Assembly: GCA_038502055.1 (NCBI GenBank)
Contig: JAXRKN010000043.1
Coordinates: 8,370,001 to 8,434,000, forward strand
Source of the DNA: Tanytarsus gracilentus
Taxonomy: Eukaryota > Arthropoda > Insecta > Diptera > Chironomidae
DNA length: 64,000 nucleotides
Direction of reading: 5' to 3'
How positions within the stretch are numbered: position 1 is the first letter of the stretch; each line of letters starts with the position of its first letter. Under the pieces are notes generated by a model, which was given only the letters and a program-made list of their open reading frames with translations, had not been told where the DNA came from and did not search any database. The position numbers and the translations under genes were made by a program. Of this stretch, positions 1 through 10,100 are shown in pieces.

Positions 1-2868
1 ATTTTATCGGGAGTCACTCGACTGACGAGAAGAGGACCCGTTTTCAATAATGTTCGTCCGCCGAAAAAGCCACTCTCACGTCACTACAAGAAAGCTCATT
101 TATCGTTGAGCTTTCATTCGTTCCAAGTTTGCTATTGGATGTCGCACGCATTACATCGAGGATTTCAATTAAATGGCGGAAGAATTTCCTACTCGAGTGA
201 ACACACTCTCGCATTGAATCCCGTCGACGATGGACTCATTCATAGGCAGCGTGCTGATTGGTCAATTTTATACATGAATTGCGAACTGAATGATGCTGAA
301 ATATGGTTGAGATCAGTTGAGACAAGCAGTGGCGATAAGAATGACTCGAGTTCCGAGAGCATATCAAATATGTCGCGAGACATTTGTCGAGATTATTTCT
401 TGAGTGTGGCTAAAGTGTCCTATGGACGTGAGGCGATGGCAGTGAATATCGACGAGAGGAGACATAAAGAGACGCCGACACACAAACTTGTCGTTTACGA
501 TCTAAAGGGAGCTTGGACGAAAAATAATCGTGACATTGCATTCGGTCTTTTCGACTCATTTTGGAAGTCTCAAAAATTAAAGGCAAATTTATCGACAGAA
601 GCGCTTAAAGCTATTATCAAAGATGGAAGTAAAAGTCAATCGGATCAAACAGCGGCCACTGGTGGTGCAGCAAAACCTACGTTACCAACGAGAACCAAAC
701 CCCAGCAACAACCGTCTCACTCAATTTCAATGCTACAACAACTTGTCAGCGAGTCCGACCACAAATTCATTGTTTTCAGCGATGATTTATCAAATGAGCA
801 GACAACCGAACAACACTTGAAGGGATTAAAAGCGTGTCAAGATAACGATGTCGTACATCACAATTGGTTCATATCGCTAGTGAATTCTCAAGTTTTACTA
901 AAAGGTTGGGAAACTTCCGGTTATGTGATTTTGTCGGCAGCAAAAGCTGAAATACTTCAGCGTGTTCATCGTCCTGTTTGGCGTGACAGTGCTGTCGTAT
1001 CGAAGACAACCTGGGTTGGATCATTAGAGTGCATGCAATACTATGCGACCGTTCATGATGAAGGAAGTCACGTGGAAGTCTCTAAAATTATGTGGCTCAC
1101 TCTCGATAACATTATTCAGGATAATGAGAAGAGCAGTGCAGCGTCGACGGCGAGTGGAAATGCTGAATATTCAGACATTCCACACCTGGTCGCTAATTTA
1201 GGAAGTGGTCAGAGTGTTGGCGGAGTCGTTTCAATACCTTGTGCATTACTATCGGACCCAACTAATAAATCGACAAACACACTGCAAAGAATTGTATCAA
1301 GATGTAAATGTGAATTCTTCTATGTGAGCTACGGCGAGACAACAGTCGATAATATGACAGAGGTTCCGCCACAACCACCGCCGGAAGAGACTCTAAGTCC
1401 GTGGGAGAAAAAAAATGAACCGATCGATGCATTTACGCTTATGCATCACGATCTTAATGTTCAAACATCGTCACAACAGTATTCAATGATTTTAGACATC
1501 ATCAACAATTTATTGCTCTATGTTGATCCAAGTCGAAGAGAACGTCACGAAAACTTAATGAAAATGAGATTCGCTCTTAAATTTCACAGTCTCGAGGATC
1601 AAAAGAGACCAATTCAGCACTTACAGACTGAAATTTTGAGTCTAATGTCGCATTTAAGGATGCTTGAGAAGGACATTCACTTTTTAGCTAAGGCTAGAGT
1701 CGATGGTGAAGATACGGAAGAGATTAGGGGCGAGTACAATGATGTTCAACGACAAATTAAAGAATGCAAAGAAGATTTATCGAAAAAAAGTGACGAACTT
1801 GAAATTTTACTCTCATGCTACAAGGAAACTCAACTCAACACCTCGCGATCGACTGTCCTCAGCAATAGCAAGCAAGCGAGCATTGTTAGATGCAATGAAA
1901 TTTGCTTTAAACACGCCCAGTGGCGATTGACTGAAGACGACGGTCAAATTGGAATTGCTGACTTGATTCTCAGCAATTTTCTCTACACTAAAAATTCAAA
2001 GAGCGACGAGTCAGTTGAACATTTACTTGAACTCGGCTACATTCGTATCAACAATTTAATTCCGACCGATGTCTACAAAGTTATTTTATGTCCAACGGAA
2101 ATTCAACGAGACATGCCAATCGATCATAAGAGGGTGTTGAGAGTTTTTTGTCGAGAGCGTTCACCGGTCGGTGGTATTTCAGTAAAGGAGCATTTTGAAG
2201 TTAACGTTGTTCCCATCACGATTGCAATAACGAAGAAATTTTATTCGACAATGTTGAAATTTTGTTTCCCCGATCGCGACACCACCGCATATGTCGAGGA
2301 AATCGATGGCAAACCATCGAAAAAATCAAAATCGAAAAAGCATGAAAAGAAGGACTCGAGCTTTTATGTGAAAATTGAAAAGGACGACGCTGAAATTGTG
2401 AGATTTTTTAAATATATAAGTTTAAAATTAATTTAAATTTTTTAGATGCGCGAGCGAGCCAAACAAAATAAGCTCTTTAGCTACATCAAAATTCCTCAAG
2501 TGATTGTCCGTTTGAGCTATAAAGGAAACAAGGAGAAAAACTTTGAAGACATAACGAATGTGTGCCTGACAGTTCCTAATTTAGAGTATCATAACGTCAC
2601 ATGGACTTGGCTCGATTTGTGGTTGGCAATGAAGAATGACAGCCGTAAAGTTTTACTTTCTCAAGTGAGTTTTAAAGATTTGTTAAATACTTTCAATTAA
2701 TTATAATTTATTTTCTAGGTCATAAGTCAAAAGCTTAAAATGAAGACTCCACTATCGTTGATTGAAGAGACGGTTGATGACGATGAAAAGATTCGCATTA
2801 TTTTCGGACATAGACATGGTCAACAAGACTCGAAAGCGGGCAGCAAATCGAAGCTGAATAAAAATTAA
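1..2868 (+). CDS. hob: Hobbit / KIAA0100 (BLTP2) bridge-like lipid transfer protein, C-terminal ~921 residues (5' partial)
   Basis: Three exons: 1-2397, 2446-2664 and 2719-2868, all phase 0 junctions, with introns of 48 and 54 bp (GTGAGA...TTTTAG and GTGAGT...TTCTAG). The reading frame is open from base 1, so the gene continues off the left edge; no start codon lies here. Recognition rests on the conserved block at in-window residues ~53-105 (GGRISY, VDDGLIH, RADWSILYMNCELNDAEIW), and on exon 2 (NKLFSYIKIP, SYKGNKEKN, PNLEYHNVTWTWLDL), which I recall as near-identical in human KIAA0100 and fly Hobbit. Residues ~540-609 look like a coiled coil; ~770-788 is a Lys/Ser-rich stretch just before intron 1. 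Family knowledge: these proteins form a hydrophobic groove at ER-plasma membrane contacts and move phospholipid; fly hobbit is needed for regulated secretion and growth. The whole protein is about 2,200-2,300 residues, so roughly the last 40% is present. The last exon ends in a Lys/Ser-rich tail. Confidence 0.9.
2398..2445 (+). other. hob intron (48 bp)
   Basis: Donor GTGAGA follows codon ATT (Ile) and acceptor TTTTTTAG precedes ATGCGC, both in phase 0. Reading through the intron gives a stop at 2434-2436. Splicing joins the DDAEI end of exon 1 to MRERAKQNKLFSYIKIP, which matches the continuous family sequence. At 48 bp it is near the lower limit for dipteran introns. Confidence 0.85.
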
Positions 2869-2931
2869 ATTATTTTATATAAACCTCACACACAAAGTAT
2901 TGTCTTGCACGCTTCACAATTTTTAATCTAG

Positions 2932-2937
2932 AATAAA
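2932..2937 (+). terminator. Probable poly(A) signal of the hob gene
   Basis: AATAAA lies 64 bp after the hob stop codon, a typical distance for a short dipteran 3' UTR, and before the next same-strand gene begins. Confidence 0.6.
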
Positions 2938-2992
2938 AAGGATTTATGGTGCAAAATATCTTTAACGGTTTTTTAAATTTTAAAATCTGCGT

Positions 2993-2997
2993 TCAGT
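2993..2997 (+). promoter_or_regulatory. Possible initiator (TCAGT) for the DELE1-like gene
   Basis: TCAGT inside GTTCAGTGCGAGCG matches the arthropod initiator core. It lies 56 bp past the hob poly(A) signal and about 257 bp before the DELE1-like ATG, where a 5' UTR would be expected. No TATA box is evident. The motif is short and this is an inference. Confidence 0.22.
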
Positions 2998-3253
2998 GCG
3001 AGCGAGAAGAGAAAAAGAAGAAATTAGATCATAACAAAACACAAATTAAATTAAATTTAAGAATATATTCAAAGTTTCAAACAAGTCAACAAGTGAGCAA
3101 GTACTCAAAGCAACTAAAGATGCAGGAAGGCTAGGCAATTGAAGCGGTTAAAGGAAGAATTGCGCAACAAATTAAATGAGCCTCGCGCCATATTTTATAA
3201 AAAAAGAAAGCAAAATTATTCAAACTTGTTAAATTTGAGATAAATTAGAGAGG

Positions 3254-4513
3254 ATGTATAGATATTGTCTTAAACGGGTCAGAGACACAATCGAATTCGG
3301 TGTCAATGTTCGCAAAAGCTTCGCATGTCAACAAAATGTTAGTGTCAAACAACCGCAAAATGATCATCCAGCAGAAAGAAAGTCAGTGGTCAGAGCGCAG
3401 GAAATTCAATTCATCATAACACATCGAGCTCACGATGAGTTCAAGCAAAAATACAACTGTAGGCATCCAAATAGCCGAAGTAACATTTTGCAGGCCATCA
3501 CTTGGGTGAGAGAAACACTTTTTCTTTGTTCGTGGCCTTGAATTTTTATATCATCTATATAATTTCAGTCGACCGCTTTAATTGCCGGATTCTACGCTTC
3601 GCAATTGATGTGTCTTTACAGACGAAAACATCGACTACAATCCAAAAATTGCTTTTACAGAAAATATTTGTGCCTTAGAAATCAGCAACTCCACAAGACA
3701 TTGGTCTTTGCGCAGCATGAGCTCGACAAGAAGAAAAATAATCCTCATACCAGTCATGTCCCGAAAGATTATCTGTCCTCGATTAAAGAGGAAACAAGAC
3801 CGGCTGAAAAAAGCAGCGTGCCTGACACTGCAGATGAGCCCTTTCACTTTCCTGGATTCGAAAAGTTCTTTGAGAAGCGCTTTCAAAAATATTATGAAGA
3901 TGACGCCAACGTGACGTATCGCAGTGTCTATCATGTAAACAACGACAAGAAGGAAGAAAAGACGAAGCCTAAAAGCGACGAAAATGTGCCACTTAACAAG
4001 GAGAATGACCGAGATGAAAAATTCAATCAGGTCTTTAGTAGCATCACAAAGATGATTGGTCAAGTTGAGCTTCAATTAGGAATTGAGTGCATTCGGCAAG
4101 AACTTTTTGCGGAAGCTGCTGAACATTTCAAGTTGAGCACAAATTCAAACAACGACTCTGCCTGCTACAACTTGGCGCTTTTATACGAAAACGGTCTTGG
4201 CGTCGAAAAAGATTTGGAAATGGCTAAAAAACTTTATCAATTGGCTGGAGAGTGGGGAAATTGTGAAGCGCTTTATAACTTGGGTGTTTTCTTCGCACGT
4301 GGCTTAGGCGGCACCAAAAAAAGTTTCCGTAAGGCAAAATTGTGTTTTGAAAAGGCCGCAAAACTTGGCGACTCTTCCGCAAAAGCTGCACTCGACATGC
4401 TTAAGCCAAGAAAATTCTCATCGGAACCTGAAGATTTTATTGAACACGATGTTGACAGTTTGACTTTAGATATGACTAAAAATGGATTGAGACAGTCAGT
4501 GGCTGTTGGATAG
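3254..4513 (+). CDS. DELE1-like protein (mitochondrial, SEL1 repeats), 398 aa
   Basis: Two exons, 3254-3505 and 3569-4513, joined in phase 0 across a 63-bp intron (GTGAGA...TTTCAG). Residues 1-30 are rich in Arg/Lys and poor in acidic residues, like a mitochondrial presequence. Across the splice lies a hydrophobic segment (ITWSTALIAGFYASQL, ~82-97) followed by a basic cluster, the position and pattern of the DAISW...LQL segment of human DELE1. Residues ~100-245 are charged and probably disordered. Residues ~250-361 carry three SEL1-type repeats (LYENGLGVEKD, YNLGVFFARGLGG, CFEKAAKLGDSSAK). Family knowledge: mammalian DELE1 is cleaved by OMA1 under mitochondrial stress and its SEL1/TPR domain activates the kinase HRI in the cytosol. 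This protein is shorter than human DELE1 (515 aa, more repeats), so the same output is not shown. A different mitochondrial SEL1 protein is the main alternative. The start is the first ATG of the open frame. Confidence 0.72.
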
Positions 4514-4771
4514 AATGTTCAATAAGCTTCTTTGATAAATACATTTATTATATGACATTTTTATAGTCGTATTTTAATTCCCATGGAAACATAAATTTCC
4601 AGGAATTTCAAATTATTTACACTTAATCTGGTAAAATTAAGTTCAAATAGGATGCGCTTTTGAATGATAAATGATAAAACTTCAAACATAAAATTAGCAT
4701 TGACTAATCTGTACATTAAAAATGTATGTTTTGAACTGTGTTGAATATAATATGGTTTTGTTCTTTTTTTG

Positions 4772-4777
4772 AATAAA
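4772..4777 (+). terminator. Candidate poly(A) signal of the DELE1-like gene
   Basis: First canonical AATAAA after the DELE1-like stop, 258 bp downstream. The nearer variants AATAAG (4520) and GATAAA (4534) could be used instead, giving a much shorter 3' UTR. Confidence 0.4.
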
Positions 4778-4875
4778 GAAAACTTTTGAAAACGATGAAC
4801 GAAAAAAATTTAACGACTTGATTTATTAATGTGCAGATAGTTTTAGTAAATTTGAGCTTTTTTTTCGACATGATC

Positions 4876-4881
4876 TTTATT
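4876..4881 (-). terminator. Probable poly(A) signal of the ZAD zinc-finger gene
   Basis: TTTATT on the + strand reads AATAAA on the minus strand, 27 bp after the zinc-finger stop codon at 4909-4911. Confidence 0.55.
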
Positions 4882-4908
4882 CATTCTTATTGAGCAGTTT
4901 TTAACATC

Positions 4909-6664
4909 CTAAATATCAATTGTAACAACTTTAACTCGAGCCAAAATAGTTTTCATTTCTTTTTCATCCAATTTATGCGCAGACTTGAGATGATTCTTCA
5001 AATAATCTTGTCGATTATTCGTAAAGTTGCAGAGTTCACAGAAGTAAGTTTTTCTGCCGTGAGCGACATTGAGGTGAGTGTTAAGATGATTATTGGTAAA
5101 GTAAGAGCTTTCACAGAGATGACATTGAAATTCTCGCAAATTCTGGTGTACTTTAATGTGAGTAACTAGAAAACTACTCCTGTGGAAGCTCTTATCACAT
5201 CCCGGATAAGTGCAGACGAAGGATTTTTCGTTATGGTGAACTTTGTGAACTTTTAACTGTCGATCGGTTGCGAAAAGCTTTCCACAAACTTCACATGCGA
5301 TGTCTAGAGTCATTAGGTGATGAATTTTACTAAAAGTGAAAATTTTAGTTAAGCACCACTGGGCTGACTACTAAAGCTATGCACTTACAAATGTTCCTTG
5401 AGAATGTTTTTCTTAAAGAATGACTTATCGCATTCAGTGCAGTGATAATTTTTCAGTCGGTTATGAACTTGATCAATGTGGAGCTTCAAGAAGGTCTAAA
5501 ATGAGATTAAAGTTACTTAAACTATCTTTAGTGAAAATTGATAATTCCTACCTTCGTAAAGAATTTCTTTCCGCAATGACATTCGTGGATTGATCCAATA
5601 TGCTTCTTCGCTTTATGGTATTGTAATGAAGATGATGAGTTCGCTATAAAATCACAGTCAACATAGTCGCATTTGTAAGTTCTAAAAAGGATTTTTTTAA
5701 GTATGTTTGAAATATTTGAATCTTCAATTTCCAGGCATTTAAGCAGAGTGAGTCGGTTCGAGCCGATCAACTCACTCGACTAAACCGAATCGGCTTAAAT
5801 CCCTGTCAATTTCTTAACTCACTTTTTGGATTTGAGATGAATGTTTTTAATATGAAGTTGCAGCGAATACTTCTCGGTGCTGCCATAGGGACAGAAATCG
5901 CAGAAGAACTTTTTAACTCTCTTGTGAATACTAAAATATTAATAAAATTAAAATATTTTCAAAAAAAAAAAGAGTTCTTTCTTACCGTATGATGTGATTT
6001 TCTAAACATCGTTTGTTCGTTAAAATTTTTCCGCATAAATGGCATGGAATCGATTTTTTTCCCTTAAACTTGTCCTGGTTATCTGATTTGTAAATATCTT
6101 GTTGTGGCGTGAAGTCTCCATTTTCACTTTTAAAGCATTCTTGAGGCACCTGAGCAGTATTTGTTTTCTTCATATAAAGATCAAGAAATGTTGTCGAGTC
6201 AAAGAGCAATGGAGTTGGTGCATTTTCAGTTTTCACATCATTCAAACTAAAGTCAAGCGTGAAAAAATCGGTGGCGTCAACGATTTGATTGTTTGACTTT
6301 CCTTCATTTTCAATTTTACTGGATGTCACGTCCAGCTTCAAATGATTGTAATATTTCTTCTGGATGTCTGCAAATTTTGTGGCAACGCTTGAAACTTCAC
6401 TTAGTTCTTTATTACATTGTGTGCAGATGATTTTTGATAGCTTAGGCTTGAGAATGAGCTAAAAGAGTTGATGCAATGAAAGAGAATTTCAATTTTACAC
6501 ATTTAATTAATTTTCACCTCAGTTCCGGTCACTGCTTGAAAATCTTCTTGAATCTTTTTGGTGATTTTGTGCTTCTTCTCTTTGCCTTTAAAATAATTGA
6601 AGCAAATTCGACACTTTTCGTCGTGTTTGACAAAATTGATTTTATTTAGCTTTAGATCTCTCAT
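4909..6664 (-). CDS. ZAD domain C2H2 zinc-finger protein, nine fingers, 461 aa
   Basis: Six minus-strand exons: 6664-6518, 6458-5986, 5930-5823, 5681-5552, 5495-5389, 5329-4909. All junctions have GT/AG ends and keep one frame; coding length is 1,386 bp. The N-terminus holds two Cys pairs 40 residues apart (KCRIC, C18/C21; CTQC, C61/C64), the ZAD signature. Residues ~90-185 are an acidic/polar linker. Nine C2H2 fingers follow at about 188-209, 217-238, 247-270, 277-297, 305-325, 334-354, 361-383, 391-412 and 419-440. Fingers 3 and 7 have C-x4-C; finger 4 has C-x-C. Family knowledge: ZAD-C2H2 proteins are insect nuclear DNA-binding factors that dimerise through the ZAD; some act in chromatin architecture. 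The target is unknown. ATG 6664 is chosen because it leads straight into the ZAD; an in-frame ATG at 6700 would add 12 residues. No ortholog name can be given. Confidence 0.85.
5737..5800. repeat. Nested inverted repeat inside the zinc-finger gene intron (exon 3-4)
   Basis: Outer arms ATTTAAGC (5737-5744) and GCTTAAAT (5793-5800) enclose a second pair, GAGTGAGT (5746-5753) and ACTCACTC (5770-5777), and a further CGG/CCG pair. It occupies almost half of the 141-bp intron 5682-5822. It could be an RNA structure within the intron or a tiny inserted element. Confidence 0.5.
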
Positions 6665-6719
6665 TTTTTTGAATTTTTTTTGTAAACAATCGGTAAACAA
6701 GAAAGTGGTGTAAAAATTG

Positions 6720-7120
6720 TATGCTCATTTTTCTGTCTGTCTGTCCGTCCGGCCGTTCCTTCGATATCTCGGCCCCTGGACCACCTAGAGACTTCTAGTT
6801 TTCGCCAGATGGTAGGTCTTAGGGTCTATATGTGCAGACATTAAGAATTTTTTCGAGTCATTACCATAGGTCGTGCCATAATGTCCATTTTTCATACAAA
6901 TTTTCTCTTATATGGCTTCATGGGTATCGTTGAACTCGTCATTGGATCAGGAATCTATTGGCATTGATGATTTTTGAGGAATGTCCAACATGGGTGTCTT
7001 TTGATACTGTGTTTAGAATCATTTTTTGATTTAATCCTGAGATTAATTAAAAAACGTCATGAGCCTTGACTTTTGGGGGTATTTCGCTTACAATCACACA
7101 TTTTGTTACCGCTCAACGCG
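6720..7120. repeat. Dispersed-repeat-like block upstream of the zinc-finger gene
   Basis: It opens with a degenerate tetranucleotide run (CTGTCTGTCTGTCCGTCC at 6734-6751), then a GC-richer stretch around GATATCTCGGCCCCTGGACC and a region ending near 7110. The composition differs from the surrounding AT-rich DNA, and CTGT/CCGT runs followed by a fixed sequence are typical of interspersed repeats in arthropods. No TIRs, target-site duplication or ORF could be defined, so borders are approximate. Confidence 0.4.
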
Positions 7121-10100
7121 ACATCTATTTCAGCGAACTAAAAATCACTTGACTAAAATTTTTTAAATTTTAAAAACCGTTTAAAACTAAGCAAAAAATA
7201 ATTTTACATTTTTCTCTGTTACACTTTCATTTCGGCTTTACAAATTTTCTTCCTCCGCATTCATCTTTCAATTTTCTCAGACATTTCTCTTGAAAAGCAA
7301 ATAAAAATTCAACACAAAAGTTTTTCCGAATAGAATTTTAATTGCGTTATAAATATTGAATTGAAAATTATATCATTTTCCAATTATATATTTTGCTTTT
7401 CCCTTTCCTTCATTTGTCATGCCTTTGAGTGTGTAAATAGAAGTGAGCTCATAAATATTTCTCATTACTACCTTGATGAAATAATTTTTAAGGGGCTTAA
7501 AATAAATTTCCATTGAATATTTTTGATAGATTGATTTTTTCTTGGAAATTATTTTGCTCAATGTTTAATTTTAAATTTTCTAGAAACACTTTTTAAAATC
7601 TCTTTAAGCATGCTCAAAAATAAACAAGAAAATCGCAGCGAGTCCCTTTTGTGCACAGCGACCATAATGAAATTATTTTATTACACACAAACATAGTATT
7701 AAAATTTAATTTGCCATTTCCGAACGCAGCCAAAGCCAAGAAAGAAAAAAATGAAATAAAAATTTTCTTTCAATTTCACATTGCATGCGGCCGTAAAAAG
7801 AGAAAGAAATTTCTCCCCCAATTTTGTATTTTGCACACCAGCTCAGATGTTTAACTGTTCAAATATTTATCACAAATAGACGATGGAAAGTTGCTTCATT
7901 TCTGCTGAAATATGAAATTTTCTTGAATGCGACAGCACTTTTTTTGGGGTACACGGAAAAGAAAGGAAGAAGAAAATTTACAGACTTGACGGGGAAGAGT
8001 AAAAGTGAGAGGGGGATGTAAAATATTTGATGGACTTTTAAAGAGAAAAACATTTTTTCGAAACTTCAAAGAATAAAAAATTTAAAGAAATTTTCCGAAT
8101 TATTTCGCAATAAATTTGATTAACTTTTATTTCACCTAAAAATATTCATTAGGAAAAGAGTAAACAGGAAATTGCGCACGTGTACATTTAAAAATTTACC
8201 TTTTCGTCATCCAGGAAATGAAAAAACTTTCACGTTCTAGAAGCTCGCGGCAGATTTTTTCCTCCATCTCAACCCCACACTTAATTAAGTCTTAACTCAA
8301 GGAATGGTAAAAGAATTATCTCAATTCGAATCTGTCGCTGTGTGGAAGTGAATTTAACAAGGAATGTTAATTAAGCGTCGACTGAATTAAGTGAAAATTT
8401 AAACTTTAATTTTTTAAGTTGAATTATTAAAAATTCTTCAAAGTTAAAAGTTAATTTCAGAAAAAAATAACCTTAAAATATTCCAGTTTCATTTTAACTA
8501 TCAATCAACGAAATCTTGCAACACGAAACACAACAAAAAGGGCCTCAAACACACGAAAGAAGAAGAATGTCAACAACAATCAATTATGCACGAAAAATGT
8601 AACATAAAGCAGTGAAGTGCCTGCATGAATTGCATTATTTGCGCAACACAAAAAAACTGCGCCTTCTGAGACTCGACTCGGCACCTGAACAGCTCCACGA
8701 AGTGCAAAAGCATTTTTATATGTGGCAAACTAATTTGCATTCGACCGCGCTGAATTTATTTAAGTTCCATCACCAAACGAAATCTTTTTTATTTTCGCTG
8801 CCTGAATGAAAATGTTACAGAAAAGTCACGAAACTGAAATTAAATGTCGCGCCGACTCTCGTTTCTGCAACTGGGACTTTATTGCAATTTTTTGATTTAA
8901 AAGTATTTTTTTAAAAAATTACAAAAAGCGCTTTAACACCATCAATTTTAGAATTCTAACAACTTTTTTTATCGAATTTTTTTTGCAATTGAAATTGTTC
9001 GAAGGCATGAAGCAATTTTGCCAAAATTCATTTACATCACACAAACTGCATTTTTTTCTCTCCTCGCTCCCTTCTTCATCAACCTTCTCATTGTCGTCGA
9101 TCGCACATAAGGAAAGCTTCTGCTGTTCTGATTAAAATTAGCATATTTCGTGAATTAAATGACATTCTTAGTCGGAGATGGAGCGAATGAGATACATTTC
9201 AAGTGTTTATTTCTAATTATTTTCCATGTGCACATTTTCGCAAAAAGAAATGAGAAATAAAACTTTTAAAAAATTTCCTTTCTATTTTTACATTTTTGGT
9301 CAAATTTAAAGTGAGTTCTGTAGTAAAGTTTTTTGTCCTAATTAAATAGTTAAAAGCAAGTGGAAAAAAGAGAGAAAGCTAAAATGCAAAAAGTGGGTAA
9401 AGCGAGTGCTTTTGACCTGAAAATTGAGATAAGCAAATGAGACACCGAAGGGATGAAATGATAAGAGGGTAGAAAACTTTTACCGAGGGGGAGAATTCAT
9501 GAGTTACGGTATCAGCAAGTTGCTGACTTATTGCGACATTTCTCGAGCGATAAGAAAGTGTAAGTAGAGCACGAGGAGAGTGCGAGAAGGTGCTTTCACT
9601 CGTGTAAATTGCATTCATTCATGCAAATCGCAATCTAAAGAGTTTTATGTTTAAAGAGTGACTTCAATTTACATTTAAAGCTTTCACTTGAAACCCAAAT
9701 TTAAAAATTTAAATCTCATAAAATTTTATGAAAATTTATTTGGAAACTTTTTCAACACCAACAATAAACTTAATTAAATCTTCATAAATTCATAAACCAA
9801 ATTTTAATTGAATTTTTGTTTGCTAGTTATTCAGAAACTTTCTTTCAACTCCTTTAGAAATAATTCACAACAAAAAAGTGGAAACTTAAAATATAAATAG
9901 CAAAAAAGCGTAACACGCTCGGAAATTATTCAACTCGCCTTCTTTACAATTCAGAATTGCTAATGAGCATTTCGTTAACAGTCGAATTCCCTTTTGAATA
10001 AAGTCTGGAGAAAAAAAGTCTCGAAATTGGAAGCGATTAGTGAAACAAAAAAGTCAACTTTTCAAATATTCCAATTTTGGGTGAAAATATAAACGAATAA

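Larger units (their letters stand above)
4514..4908. other. Convergent intergenic region between the DELE1-like and zinc-finger genes
   Basis: AT-rich DNA shared by the 3' ends of two converging genes. It holds weak + strand poly(A) variants (AATAAG, GATAAA) within 30 bp of the DELE1-like stop, a canonical + strand AATAAA at 4772-4777 and a minus-strand AATAAA at 4876-4881. No ORF is supported. Confidence 0.6.

Noticed and set aside
106..2436. Reading hob as a complete 776-codon gene starting at 106 and ending at 2436
   Set aside because: Codon 106 is TTG and the frame is open upstream to base 1; the stop at 2434-2436 lies inside a 48-bp intron and the family sequence continues in the next exon.
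3635..4075. 146-codon minus-strand ORF overlapping the DELE1-like gene
   Set aside because: Antisense shadow of the coding exon; the + strand frame has the splice sites and domain match.
5528..5770. ATG at 5768-5770 as start of a separate zinc-finger ORF
   Set aside because: It lies in the intron 5682-5822. The exon begins at 5681 after an AG acceptor and completes a split Lys codon from the previous exon.
5750..5790. GGTTCGAGCC resembling a tRNA T-arm
   Set aside because: The five-base stem does not close and no anticodon or D arm is present; it is part of the intronic inverted repeat.
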